Source: Bacteroidales bacterium (lineage in GTDB: Bacteria > Bacteroidota > Bacteroidia > Bacteroidales > UBA3824). Taken from it: a stretch of DNA of 44,180 nt. Each line of letters begins with the position of its first letter. Position 1 is the stretch's first letter. Below the pieces are notes generated by a model, which was not told the DNA's origin, did no database searches, and saw only the letters and a list, made by a program, of their open reading frames with translations. The translations under genes were made by a program, and so were the position numbers. Shown piece after piece: positions 21,872-30,434 of this stretch. Where the stretch lies: assembly GCA_017543645.1 (NCBI GenBank), contig JAFYFR010000123.1, positions 1 to 44,180 on the forward strand. Reading direction: 5' to 3'.

Positions 21872-23173
21872 ATGCTTTTAGTAAAAACTATAGTAGAGAA
21901 TCCCGAGTTTGTTATCGAACGCCTCGCTATCAAAAACCGCGACGCCCGCCAAACAGTGGAAAAAATCGTGGAGCTCGACCGTCAGAAACGTGAAATCCAG
22001 AAACAGCTGGAGGACAACAAGGCCGAGCAGAATATCCTCGCTAAACAGATCGGCGACTTGTTCAAGCAGGGCAAGGCCGACGAGGCAAACGCAATGAAAC
22101 AGAAGTCTACCGACCTCAAAAACACCGTGAAAGAGGAAGAAGACAAGTTTCAGGCTTTGGACAAAGAGCTTTTTGACCTTTTGGTAACTCTTCCCAACCT
22201 TCCTTACGAACTTGTTGCTCCTGGAAAGAGCGCGGACGACAACGTGGAGATACGCCGTGGCGGTGATAATCCTGTTTACGACGGTTTTGCTCCTCTGCCG
22301 CACTGGGAACTCGCTAAAAAATACGACATTATCGACTTTGCCACCGGCGTAAAAATCACCGGCGCAGGTTTCCCGCTCTACAAGGGCAAGGGTGCTAAGC
22401 TCCAGCGCGCGCTTATCAACTTTTTCTTGGACGAGGCTGCCAAGTCGGGCTACATGGAGGTTGAGCCTCCCGTGCTTGTCAACAAGGATTCGGGCTTCGG
22501 CACTGGTCAGCTGCCCGACAAAGAGGGGCAGATGTATCACTGCGAGCAGGACGACCTCTATCTTGTTCCTACTGCCGAAGTGCCCGTTACCAATATCTAC
22601 CGCGATATGATTCTCAACGCCAATCAATTGCCTATTCGTCATTGCGCCTACACTCCGTGTTTCCGCCGCGAGGCTGGCAGCTACGGTTCTGACGTTAAGG
22701 GTCTCAACCGTCTGCATGAGTTCGACAAGGTGGAACTTGTTCAGATTGTTCACCCAGAAAAATCGTACAAGGCATTGGAAATCATGGTTCTTCATGTAGA
22801 GGGCTTGGTTAAGAAACTCGGTCTGCCTTACCGTATCATCCGTCTTTGTGGTGGCGACATGAGCTTTACATCAGCCATGACCTACGATTTTGAGGTATGG
22901 TGCGCCGCTCAGGGCAAATGGCTTGAGGTAAGCTCGGTATCGAACTTTGAGGCTTATCAGGCAAACCGTTTGAAACTTAGGTTCAAAGAGGAAGGCAGCA
23001 AAGGCACAAAGCTTTGCCACACACTCAACGGCAGCGGTCTTGCATTGCCCCGTATCGTGGCTTCTATTCTCGAAAACTACCAGAAAGCCGACCGTATCGA
23101 AATTCCCGAAGTATTGCGCAAATACACCGGTTTCGACTTTATCGGCGGAGAAGAGGAAGCCAAGGCTGAATAG
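21872..23173 (+). CDS. serS: Seryl-tRNA synthetase
   Basis: The 433-residue class II synthetase charges tRNA-Ser. Residues 1-110 are the long antiparallel coiled-coil arm that holds the tRNA variable arm (rich in Lys, Glu and Gln). The core has motif 2 (FRREAGSYGSD, near 265) and motif 3 (NGSGLALPRIVASILENYQ, near 388), with the serine-site TAEVP and SSVSNFEAYQANR segments. Length is typical. It follows rplU-rpmA and is closed by a strong hairpin terminator. Confidence 0.97.
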   Translation: MLLVKTIVENPEFVIERLAIKNRDARQTVEKIVELDRQKREIQKQLEDNKAEQNILAKQIGDLFKQGKADEANAMKQKSTDLKNTVKEEEDKFQALDKELFDLLVTLPNLPYELVAPGKSADDNVEIRRGGDNPVYDGFAPLPHWELAKKYDIIDFATGVKITGAGFPLYKGKGAKLQRALINFFLDEAAKSGYMEVEPPVLVNKDSGFGTGQLPDKEGQMYHCEQDDLYLVPTAEVPVTNIYRDMILNANQLPIRHCAYTPCFRREAGSYGSDVKGLNRLHEFDKVELVQIVHPEKSYKALEIMVLHVEGLVKKLGLPYRIIRLCGGDMSFTSAMTYDFEVWCAAQGKWLEVSSVSNFEAYQANRLKLRFKEEGSKGTKLCHTLNGSGLALPRIVASILENYQKADRIEIPEVLRKYTGFDFIGGEEEAKAE

Positions 23174-23193
23174 TTTTTTTTCATAAAATTATG

Positions 23194-23228
23194 CGGCACT
23201 GAATTTTGTATTCAGTGCCGTTTTTTTT
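23194..23228 (+). terminator. serS terminator
   Basis: An 11-bp perfect stem (23194-23204 with 23210-23220), a five-base loop and eight T. The loop also supplies the -33 box of the next promoter. Confidence 0.92.
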
Positions 23229-23235
23229 ATATTTG
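23205..23235 (+). promoter_or_regulatory. Promoter of the PfkB kinase gene, nested in the serS terminator
   Basis: TTTG (23205-23208, inside the terminator loop), a 19-base spacer formed by the 3' stem arm and the T run, then TATATTTG (23228-23235). The leader to the start codon at 23267 would be about 26 nt. Confidence 0.75.
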
Positions 23236-23266
23236 CCAAAAAGAAACTTTAATTCTTACACATTAT

Positions 23267-24187
23267 ATGAAGAAATTAGCAGTAGCAGGCAGTCTTGCAT
23301 TCGACGCCATAGAAACCCCTATGGGCAAGACAGACAAGATTATAGGCGGAGCGTCGCCGTATATCGCATTGGCGGCAAGCTATTTTAAGGTAGATGCCGG
23401 TATAATTTCGGTAGTTGGCGGAGATTTCCCCGATGAATATTTCGAGATCCTTCACGCCAAGAATATCAACACCGACGGTGTGATTGTAGACAAAAAGGGC
23501 AAGACGATGTTCTGGGCTGGCAAGTACAACGAGGATATGAACCAGCGCACAACGCTTTGCACCGAGCTTAATGTGTTTGCCAATTTCAATCCCGAAGTGC
23601 CTCAGCATTATCAGGATGCCGACGTGCTTATGCTCGGCAACATCACTCCGTCGATTCAGAAGGCGATTATCGAAAAGATGAGCCGCCGTCCAAAACTGAT
23701 TGTGATGGACACTATGAACTATTGGATGGACAATACTCCCGACGACCTTGAAGATACTATCCGCATGGTGGATGTGCTGACTATCAACGATGAGGAGGCG
23801 CGACAGCTTTCGGGCGAGTTTGTGTTAGTTAACGCTGCCAAGAAGATTCTCGACAATGGTCTGCGTTACCTCATTATCAAGAAAGGCGACAATGGCGCGT
23901 TGCTGTTCTCCAAAGACGGCAAGATGTTTTTTGCTCCGGCGTTACCTCTTGCTAATGTCTGCGACCCCACAGGCGCGGGCGACAGTTTCGCCGGCGGTTT
24001 CTCTGGCTATATCGCCGCCAAGGGAAAGACCGACTTTGAGACTGTCAAGTCTGCTGTTGTGGCTGGAAGCATCATGGGCAGTTTCTGCTGTGAGCGTTTT
24101 GGCACAGAAAACCTCCAGCTCCTTACCGACGACATGGTGAAAACTCGTGTCAAGGAGTTTGAAAACCTGACCAAATTCAGATTTTAG
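23267..24187 (+). CDS. PfkB/ribokinase-family sugar or nucleoside kinase
   Basis: The 306-residue cytoplasmic kinase has the N-terminal GSLAFDAIETP and IGGASPYIALAA segments and the C-terminal signature DPTGAGDSFAGGF, whose Asp is the catalytic base and whose GAGD forms the anion hole. A TINDEEARQLSG segment is typical of the family. The absent GG-N-A substrate motif (GGASPYIA instead) leaves the substrate open: sugar, nucleoside or other. It has its own promoter and a shared terminator with the convergent barrel gene. Confidence 0.88.
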   Translation: MKKLAVAGSLAFDAIETPMGKTDKIIGGASPYIALAASYFKVDAGIISVVGGDFPDEYFEILHAKNINTDGVIVDKKGKTMFWAGKYNEDMNQRTTLCTELNVFANFNPEVPQHYQDADVLMLGNITPSIQKAIIEKMSRRPKLIVMDTMNYWMDNTPDDLEDTIRMVDVLTINDEEARQLSGEFVLVNAAKKILDNGLRYLIIKKGDNGALLFSKDGKMFFAPALPLANVCDPTGAGDSFAGGFSGYIAAKGKTDFETVKSAVVAGSIMGSFCCERFGTENLQLLTDDMVKTRVKEFENLTKFRF

Positions 24188-24204
24188 CATCGTTAACCAA
24201 TAAA

Positions 24205-24241
24205 AAACGCCTTATTCTTTCGATTGAGGAATAAGGCGTTT
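24205..24241. terminator. Bidirectional terminator between the PfkB kinase and the barrel-protein gene
   Basis: A 13-bp perfect stem (24205-24217 with 24229-24241). The minus strand continues with T residues and the plus strand with a T-rich tract, so it serves both convergent genes. Confidence 0.88.
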
Positions 24242-24262
24242 CTTATTTATATAAGGTGTGTT

Positions 24263-24742
24263 CTAAAAGCTGTAGTTTGCTCCGGCTCTTATCAACGGGT
24301 TTTCGCCGTAGGAGTCCTCGTTGAAAAGCAGGTCGTAAGTTACTTCGGCATAGATGCATAGGCTGCCCATGCAACGGCGGTATCCTGCACCAATGGGAAT
24401 AGATATTTGCCATTTGCGTGAGTTGTCGTAGTTTTTGTAGCTCTCTGCCTGTGCTCCGCCTATGGCGTAAAGTCCGTCGTAAATCATAAATGTGGAGTAC
24501 ACTCTGCCTCCGTAAGTTATGTCGGCATCGGAGCCTTTTACCTTGTAATACGAAAGAAATGGCGAAATAGCCACAGACAATTTGTCGTTGACAAATCGTC
24601 GTCCAAACTCAGGTGCGGCGGTTACGTACACGTTGGTGTTGCGGATGTTGATAGAAGTGTTGCCGCCAACGAACCATTGAGCTTTGGAAATGTTGCAAAT
24701 TGCTATAAGCAAGATGGTTAGTAATAATGTTTTCTTTATCAT
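24263..24742 (-). CDS. Small outer-membrane beta-barrel protein
   Basis: From the Met at 24742 the protein has 159 residues; upstream in-frame codons overlap the phosphatase gene and encode no plausible protein. It starts with the signal peptide MIKKTLLLTILLIAICNISKA, cut before QWFVGG. The mature part alternates polar and hydrophobic residues with many Tyr, Gly and Asn, has strand pairs such as GAGYRRCMGSLCIYAEVTY, and ends in an aromatic residue (NYSF) as outer-membrane barrels do. It begins 22 bases after the SpoIIE phosphatase gene and is probably cotranscribed with it. Confidence 0.75.
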   Translation of the reverse strand: MIKKTLLLTILLIAICNISKAQWFVGGNTSINIRNTNVYVTAAPEFGRRFVNDKLSVAISPFLSYYKVKGSDADITYGGRVYSTFMIYDGLYAIGGAQAESYKNYDNSRKWQISIPIGAGYRRCMGSLCIYAEVTYDLLFNEDSYGENPLIRAGANYSF

Positions 24743-24764
24743 AATTTCTGGGTTTAATAGTTTA

Positions 24765-27209
24765 TTATTCTTCTTCGTCGTCATCGAACATCTTTTCGCT
24801 GTCGTCAAAAGAAATTTTGATACCAGTAAGGAGTATGTCGTCGATTTGTTCCAAGTTGCCTTTCCACTCGCGGTGTTTTGTGAGGAAAAAGTCTGCCATC
24901 TGCTCAGTTTCAAATTGCGATGCCTCCACAAGGAGGTCGGCAAAATTGTTGCGTCCGAGCTTTTTGCCGTTGACATGGCCGAACTGGTCGGCGTAGCCGT
25001 CGGAAGTGAGTATCAGCAAGTCGTTGTTTTTTAGAGCAATGTCGTGGTTGGTGAACTTGTAGTCGGAGTCGAGCGGGATGTTGCCGAGCGAGCAGCGGTC
25101 GGGCAGATATTTTGTCAGTTCGCCGTTGCGTACCATGTAGAGCGGACGGTATGCGCCTGCGTATTGCAGCATGGTGTTGCGCGAGTTCACAATGCAGAAA
25201 CACAGGTCCATGCCGTCGATGCCGCCCACTTTGTCGCTAAGGTTCGACACCGATTCGTGCATTTTGTCGTTGAGCTTGCGGATTATCACCGCCGGAGTGT
25301 CCTCGAGCTTTACCGAATGTAGAATCTCGTCGAGAAACATCTTGCCCATCAGACTTACAAACGCTCCCGGCACGCCGTGTCCCGCACAGTCGCATAGTGC
25401 GAAATATTTTCTGCCGAACTTTCTCGTTATCCAGAAAAAGTCGCCACTTACAATGTCTTTGGGCAGGTTGAGCATGAACGAGTGTTGGAAAAACTGTTCC
25501 AAGTCGGTCTGGTCGGGCATCAGGGCTTTTTGTATTGTGGATGCGTATTCGATACTCTTGGTGAGGTCTTTGTTTTTGATGTCGATTTCGTTGCGCTGCT
25601 TGCGTATCTCCGATTCGGCTTTTTTCTGATCCGAAATGTCTGATTCTACTGCAACTATCTGTTTTACAGTTTTTCCGTCGTCGTTGAGAATCGGTGTTAG
25701 GGTGGTCTGCAGCCATAAGATTTTTCCGTCGGCATTGATATGCGAATGCGAAAAGCTCATGGATTTAGCCTTGCTGTACACTTTGCGGTAGTTTTCAATT
25801 ACTTGCGGATCTTTAAAGACAGTTTCGATGGTCAGTGTTCGGTGGCTGACTTCTTCGGTGGTGTAGCCGTATACTTTTGTGTAACCGAGATTTATCCATT
25901 CAAGATAGCCGTCCGCGTCGAACATCGAAACGGCGTTGTCGATATTTTTTACGGCAACCGAAAGTTTTGAAAGCTCGCTGTTTACTTTGGCTATTGTCTC
26001 TTGGGAGATTTTCAATGTGTTGTAGGTTTCCTCGAGCTGTGTGCTACGGTCTTCCAAAAGTCGTTTCTGGGTGTTCAACTTTCTGAAAATGTAGAAGTTG
26101 GCTATCGCTGTTTCAACGTATGTGGCAAAGTTGTGGATGATGCTTATGTGGTAGTTGTTAAAAAAGAATGTCCGCGAACTCATTATCGACATAACGCCCA
26201 CAGCCATGTCGCTGTCGAACAGTGGAATAAACACTGCCGAGCCGCAAAGGTCGGTGTCGGGCTTGTATACTGGGTCGATATAGTCTAAAACTTGGTTTTT
26301 GTAATCATCGAGAACTGCCGATTTGCCGTTGAGAAAGCTCCAAACGTGCATGTTGTCAGTGTTTTCGAGGTTGTAACGCGCAAACGGCATAAGTTCGTCG
26401 TCGAGGATGAATGCCGAAAAGTCGAGACTATTGTGTATTGCGTTGAAAATGCCTATGCTCAGGTTGTCGGTCTTGAAAAAATTGTTCAGCTCACGGTAAC
26501 AGCATAGTGATATTTCCTTGATTGTCAGGTTTTTAATAATATTCTGACCCGAAGAGCTGAGCATCGAGAGGTCTTTGATGGTTTTGTCGAGCGACTCTTT
26601 CTGTAGTTTTAGCTCGTTGTTGGTGTCGATAAGTCCCTGAGTGCGTTCTTTTAGCGCGGCGAGCAGCGATTCGCGTTCTTTGTTGAAAGAGCGTTTGTAA
26701 ATATAGATGATGCCTATAATCAGCGATATAAATCCAATGGTATAAAGCACATACGCTAATGTTGAACGGTATGGCGGAGCGTCTACCGAAAAAAAGTATG
26801 ATGCAATTTCGCTGATAACCTCGTCGGAGAATTTTGCCCTAACCTTAAAGACGTAATTTCCGTCGCGGAGGTTAACATATTCCGCTTCGCGGAGGTTCGA
26901 CCACGGTGTCCACTGGTCGCTGTAATTCTCCAGAAACGTGCTGTATTCTATCTGGTTGCGGCAGTTATCGTCTTTGGTTTCGCCTAGGAACACAAATTTT
27001 ATGTTGTTGTGTTCGTATGACATTTGGATATCAGGGCGGTTTTTGAGTTTTTCTCCGCTGTAACTTATTGTAGAGTCGGCTCCGATTACAATTTGAGTGA
27101 TTTTGCATTGTAGGTCGCTGCATAATGTAGTCTGTGCGCTTGCTGAGAGTATTCCCATGGCGAACGTCAGTACAAATATGTTCAATATGTGTCGCAACCT
27201 TTTTTTCAT
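24765..27209 (-). CDS. Membrane-bound SpoIIE/PP2C-type serine phosphatase with Y_Y_Y, GAF and PAS domains
   Basis: The protein has 814 residues. In order: signal peptide (1-26); a periplasmic Y_Y_Y-like beta domain (about 62-142, with YSDQWTPWSN and LRDGNYVFKVRA); one transmembrane helix (about 151-171); a coiled coil; a GAF-like domain (about 225-385); a second coiled coil; a PAS/PAC domain (about 430-550); and a SpoIIE phosphatase domain (about 590-800) with metal-binding motifs SGDFFW, CDCAGHGVPGAF, LTSDGYADQFG and IDDILL. There is no kinase or response-regulator domain. It should dephosphorylate a Ser/Thr phosphoprotein, such as an anti-sigma-factor antagonist, in response to an envelope cue; no such partner is in the window. 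It lies between the MqnB-like and barrel genes. Confidence 0.88.
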   Translation of the reverse strand: MKKRLRHILNIFVLTFAMGILSASAQTTLCSDLQCKITQIVIGADSTISYSGEKLKNRPDIQMSYEHNNIKFVFLGETKDDNCRNQIEYSTFLENYSDQWTPWSNLREAEYVNLRDGNYVFKVRAKFSDEVISEIASYFFSVDAPPYRSTLAYVLYTIGFISLIIGIIYIYKRSFNKERESLLAALKERTQGLIDTNNELKLQKESLDKTIKDLSMLSSSGQNIIKNLTIKEISLCCYRELNNFFKTDNLSIGIFNAIHNSLDFSAFILDDELMPFARYNLENTDNMHVWSFLNGKSAVLDDYKNQVLDYIDPVYKPDTDLCGSAVFIPLFDSDMAVGVMSIMSSRTFFFNNYHISIIHNFATYVETAIANFYIFRKLNTQKRLLEDRSTQLEETYNTLKISQETIAKVNSELSKLSVAVKNIDNAVSMFDADGYLEWINLGYTKVYGYTTEEVSHRTLTIETVFKDPQVIENYRKVYSKAKSMSFSHSHINADGKILWLQTTLTPILNDDGKTVKQIVAVESDISDQKKAESEIRKQRNEIDIKNKDLTKSIEYASTIQKALMPDQTDLEQFFQHSFMLNLPKDIVSGDFFWITRKFGRKYFALCDCAGHGVPGAFVSLMGKMFLDEILHSVKLEDTPAVIIRKLNDKMHESVSNLSDKVGGIDGMDLCFCIVNSRNTMLQYAGAYRPLYMVRNGELTKYLPDRCSLGNIPLDSDYKFTNHDIALKNNDLLILTSDGYADQFGHVNGKKLGRNNFADLLVEASQFETEQMADFFLTKHREWKGNLEQIDDILLTGIKISFDDSEKMFDDDEEE

Positions 27210-27234
27210 GCGGCTAAATTAGTAATAATTTTGC

Positions 27235-27966
27235 TCAATATCCGTAAATAATTCTTTTTAAATTGCCAATATCTGCATTGCAGATGTTGAGATTTAAAAA
27301 ATCACCTAAAAGTCCAATAGCCTCACCTATGTGCCAACTCTCGATGTTTTTGGGAGTTACATGGTTTGATGTGGCGCGTATCTCCATAAGCGGAATCCTT
27401 TCTAACTTTGCGACATATTGTATTGCCGCGCTTTCCATCGTCTCTATCTCAGCGGGAAACTTCCGGAGCAATTCTTCGGTGAGTTTTTTTTCTGTCCGCG
27501 TGCGGTTAACCGTATTGGCGCGGCAGGTTTCTAAACCGTAATTCAGTGCAAATGCTCTGGATAACCAATTGTTAATTACTCCGTTATTAAACGGGAAAGA
27601 GTTGTTTCCAATAAAGTCAGAACCTACAAGCGGCTTGAAATTTCCTTGCTCGTCTTCAAATCCGCTGTCGGCAAAACACGCGCTTTCTACCACGTACAAC
27701 TGCGGTATGGGCTGTGTGAGACGGTAATCACCGCTTATACCTACTGCGAATACTAAGCAATATTCGTGCAAAAGTGCTATCTTCGTAAAATAATATACTG
27801 ATGAAAAATATCCTACCCCTATTATCATTATGTCGGTAAAGTCGTTGTATGTGAATATTTTACCTGTGATTAAACTTTTTGTGTCCAATCCTTTTATCCC
27901 TGACAGTTCGTTTGCCGTTGACGCGCAAATCAAAACCTTAAGGCAACCTTTATCTTTATTTTGCAT
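27235..27966 (-). CDS. mqnB: Futalosine hydrolase-like nucleoside phosphorylase-family protein
   Basis: The 243-residue protein has the purine-nucleoside-phosphorylase fold signatures: GVGYFSSVYY near 50, a GISGDY turn, ADSGFEDEQG, and the ETMESAAIQYVA segment with the Glu and Met that hold the ribose. IRATSNHVTPKNIESWHI near the end resembles futalosine hydrolase (MqnB), which cleaves hypoxanthine from futalosine in the alternative menaquinone route. An MTA/SAH nucleosidase is the main alternative. No other mqn gene is present here. It is divergent from folE, and the phosphatase gene begins 25 bases after it. Confidence 0.65.
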   Translation of the reverse strand: MQNKDKGCLKVLICASTANELSGIKGLDTKSLITGKIFTYNDFTDIMIIGVGYFSSVYYFTKIALLHEYCLVFAVGISGDYRLTQPIPQLYVVESACFADSGFEDEQGNFKPLVGSDFIGNNSFPFNNGVINNWLSRAFALNYGLETCRANTVNRTRTEKKLTEELLRKFPAEIETMESAAIQYVAKLERIPLMEIRATSNHVTPKNIESWHIGEAIGLLGDFLNLNICNADIGNLKRIIYGY

Positions 27967-27993
27967 TTTTTTGAAAAATAAACCCTATTTTTG
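27960..27993 (+). promoter_or_regulatory. Likely promoter of folE
   Basis: TTTG (27960-27963) and TATTTTTG (27986-27993) with a 22-base spacer, a little longer than usual. The -33 box overlaps the opposite-strand start region of the MqnB-like gene. Confidence 0.5.
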
Positions 27994-28043
27994 CATTTCA
28001 ATAAATTACAAAACAAGCACAAAAAAAGCATTTTGCCAAAATA

Positions 28044-28682
28044 ATGATAGATTTTATACAACAGGGATTTTCGCTCGACGAACACACCCGCTACGTAAAG
28101 GTTGAGCGTTATAAAGAAGATACCACACAAGCCATAGCCTCGTCGGTGCGCAATATGCTTGCCGCAGTTGACGATGATCCTGACCGTGAGGGGCTTAAGG
28201 ATACTCCTATGCGTGTGGCCAAGGCTATGCAGTTTTGCACGCAGGGCTACCAGACCGACCCGGAAAAAATTCTCGAAGGTGCAATTTTTAAAGAGGATTA
28301 TTCGCAGATGGTTCTTGTAAAGGATATTGAACTTTATTCGCTTTGTGAGCACCATCTCCTGCCGTTTTTTGGCAAGGCGCACGTGGCGTATGTTCCTAAC
28401 GGCTGTATTACAGGTCTTAGCAAGATTGCCCGTGTGGTAGACGCATATTCGCGCCGTCTGCAAGTTCAAGAACGCCTTACGATGCAGATTCGCGACTGTA
28501 TTCAAAACGCCCTTCACCCTCTCGGAGTGGCTGTGGTGATAGAGGCAAGCCACCTGTGTATGATGATGCGTGGCGTGCAGAAACAAAATTCTGTTACCAC
28601 CACTTCGGCGTTTACTGGTATTTTCCATAAAAACGTCTCCACCCGTGAAGAATTTTTAAGGCTGATAGGCAAGCTGCACTAA
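28044..28682 (+). CDS. folE: GTP cyclohydrolase I
   Basis: The 212-residue enzyme makes 7,8-dihydroneopterin triphosphate from GTP, the first step to folate and other pteridines. The zinc site is complete: [10 protein letters not shown] (near 99-108, Cys and His ligands) and the second Cys in [31 protein letters not shown] and [13 protein letters not shown] are family signatures. It is followed after 4 bases by the HAD phosphatase gene, so the two are an operon. Confidence 0.96.
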   Translation: MIDFIQQGFSLDEHTRYVKVERYKEDTTQAIASSVRNMLAAVDDDPDREGLKDTPMRVAKAMQFCTQGYQTDPEKILEGAIFKEDYSQMVLVKDIELYSLCEHHLLPFFGKAHVAYVPNGCITGLSKIARVVDAYSRRLQVQERLTMQIRDCIQNALHPLGVAVVIEASHLCMMMRGVQKQNSVTTTSAFTGIFHKNVSTREEFLRLIGKLH

Positions 28683-28686
28683 CGAT

Positions 28687-29391
28687 ATGAAATTCAGTAA
28701 TATAAAATATCTGTTTTTTGATTGGGACAATACCGTTTGGGATTTTTCGGCTAATTCGAAACTGGCAATGATTGAGAGTTACGAAAAATACCATTTGGAA
28801 CAGCATTTTGGTCCGATTGAAAACTTTTTGCCTGAATATTATGTAGTTAACGATGGTTTGTGGGCCGATTACCGAAACCTGAAAATCACCAAAGATGAGC
28901 TTATCCGCACTCGTTTTAATCAGACATTCAAAAATCTCGGATTAGATGATTTTGAGCTTTCAATGAAAGTAAACGAGGCGTATCTCGACGCCACCACATA
29001 CAAAAAAGAACTTGTTCCAGGTGCAGAGGAGATGCTCAAAACATTGAAATCTCGTGGTTACAAACTTTATGTTATCACCAACGGCTTTCTCGAAGTTCAA
29101 AAACGCAAAATGCGCAATTCGGGCATCGAACACCTTTTTGATGATTCTATTATTAGCGATGAGGCGGGCGCATTAAAGCCTTCGCGAGCATTTTTTGATT
29201 ATGCTTTTAACAAAACCGGCGCAATTCCTGCACAAACCCTTGTTATTGGCGACGACCCTGATGCCGACATTGCCGGAGCTGTTGATTATGGTTTAAAGTG
29301 CGTTTTCTTTAACCGCAAAGGCAAGGATTGCAAATATAAAATCGATGCTGAAATTTCTGATTTAATGGCTCTTACTGAAATGCTTGCATAA
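28687..29391 (+). CDS. YjjG-like HAD-family nucleotidase
   Basis: The 234-residue HAD hydrolase has motif I FFDWDNTVWD (near 10-19), motif II in VITNGF, motif III Lys in ALKPSRAFF, and motif IV IGDDPDADIAGA. The overall pattern (helical cap after motif I) fits the YjjG family, which dephosphorylates non-canonical pyrimidine nucleotides in E. coli. It starts 4 bases after folE. A role in removing phosphate from a pterin intermediate is possible from context but unproven. Confidence 0.85.
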   Translation: MKFSNIKYLFFDWDNTVWDFSANSKLAMIESYEKYHLEQHFGPIENFLPEYYVVNDGLWADYRNLKITKDELIRTRFNQTFKNLGLDDFELSMKVNEAYLDATTYKKELVPGAEEMLKTLKSRGYKLYVITNGFLEVQKRKMRNSGIEHLFDDSIISDEAGALKPSRAFFDYAFNKTGAIPAQTLVIGDDPDADIAGAVDYGLKCVFFNRKGKDCKYKIDAEISDLMALTEMLA

Positions 29392-29420
29392 AAATAGCGA
29401 GAATCTTTCGACTCTCGCTA
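29391..29420 (-). terminator. Terminator of the Cbp1-like lipoprotein gene
   Basis: An 8-bp stem (29395-29402 with 29413-29420) is followed on the minus strand by T residues; on the plus strand the T tract is weaker. It lies between the convergent HAD phosphatase and lipoprotein genes. Confidence 0.7.
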
Positions 29421-29448
29421 ACTATTTTAAGGAGAATGTTAAAATTAT

Positions 29449-30321
29449 TTACTTAACCATCATAACGAGGAATTTGCTGCGCTCCCAAAATGCGTTGGGG
29501 TCGGTGATTTCGATTTTGCTAATGGTGTTGCCGTTTTTAACAAGTTGGTAACTGCCCGAAGGATGTGAAGAAAGCAATTCTAAATCCTTAACATTCAACG
29601 GAATTTCGCTAATCGAGCGCATATCCACTTTGGTGAAGTACTCACGGTTGAAACTGTCGCCGATTTTCAAGCCTTTGAACAAGCCTTCGCGGGAGATAAC
29701 GTTGCGGTTCATCAACTCTTTCTTGGTGCCGATTACGTAGTAAACAGTGTTGAGAGCGAGGTCTTGTGCAGAAATAATCTCTGATTTTTCGGCACTTGCC
29801 TCTTGCTCGGCCTGCAATGTGGAGTCTAACGAAGCTACCTGCTCGTTTAGCTGTTCAACATCGAAATTGAGTTTTGCAAGTTGAGTTTTCAAAGCTGTAA
29901 TCTCGTTGTCCTTTTCTGTAACCTGCTGAGTAAGAAGCTGAATGGTTTTAGCCATCTCTTTGTTTTTAACACCTGCGCTTTGGAGTTTTTTATTGAGGTC
30001 GGCGATGGTCTGCTTATTTTTCAACAAAAGGTCGTAGATGCTGAGAATGTCCTCGTTGATAGCGTCGGCCTGCGAGCTTGTGAGTTCCTGACCGTTGCCT
30101 GTGCGGACGGTGATTATCTGTTCTTTCTCCTTGATTGTCTGGAGGTTTTCCTGAATCGAGTTGAAGGCTGCGAAATAGTCGTCTAACTTGATGCCGCCCG
30201 TGGTGGCTACGCTGCGGAGACTGTCGTTTTGTGCGCGGAGGCGTTCCATCTCCTCCGAATTGCAAGAGTAGAACGTTGCTGCAACGGCTACTGCTGAGAA
30301 TAATAGAATTAGTTTTTTCAT
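29449..30321 (-). CDS. Cbp1-like coiled-coil lipoprotein
   Basis: The 290-residue protein has an SPII signal with lipobox FYSC (Cys20). Residues 22-190 are a long heptad-type coiled coil rich in Gln, Lys, Glu and Leu. The C-terminal 100 residues form a separate domain: NTVYYVIGTKKELMNRNVI, then a FTKVDMRSISEIPL strand pair, LLSSHPSGSYQL, and FWERSKFLVMMVK. This layout and the C-terminal signatures match the Bacteroides family annotated as Cbp1-type collagen-binding adhesins; collagen binding here is untested. It is a single gene with a terminator. Confidence 0.75.
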   Translation of the reverse strand: MKKLILLFSAVAVAATFYSCNSEEMERLRAQNDSLRSVATTGGIKLDDYFAAFNSIQENLQTIKEKEQIITVRTGNGQELTSSQADAINEDILSIYDLLLKNKQTIADLNKKLQSAGVKNKEMAKTIQLLTQQVTEKDNEITALKTQLAKLNFDVEQLNEQVASLDSTLQAEQEASAEKSEIISAQDLALNTVYYVIGTKKELMNRNVISREGLFKGLKIGDSFNREYFTKVDMRSISEIPLNVKDLELLSSHPSGSYQLVKNGNTISKIEITDPNAFWERSKFLVMMVK

Positions 30322-30354
30322 CTTGATATTAATTTATATGATTTAAAAAACAGC

Positions 30355-30362
30355 CAAAATTA
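30355..30362 (-). promoter_or_regulatory. Possible -7 element of the Cbp1-like gene
   Basis: The minus strand reads TAATTTTG, 33 bases before the start codon. No clear -33 box. Confidence 0.4.
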
Positions 30363-30405
30363 CAAAAGTTTTTTGTTAAATGGTCTTTTTTTTTGTATAA
30401 AAATG

Positions 30406-30413
30406 TATCTTTG
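30406..30413 (+). promoter_or_regulatory. -7 element of the M28 peptidase operon
   Basis: TATCTTTG matches the consensus and lies 21 bases before the start codon at 30435. The -33 region is a T-rich run without a well-spaced TTTG. Confidence 0.45.
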
Positions 30414-30434
30414 TAACATTTATTATACATTGGG

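Noticed and set aside
21878..22795. 305-codon minus-strand frame opposite serS
   Set aside because: Shadow of seryl-tRNA synthetase, which has all class II motifs on the plus strand.
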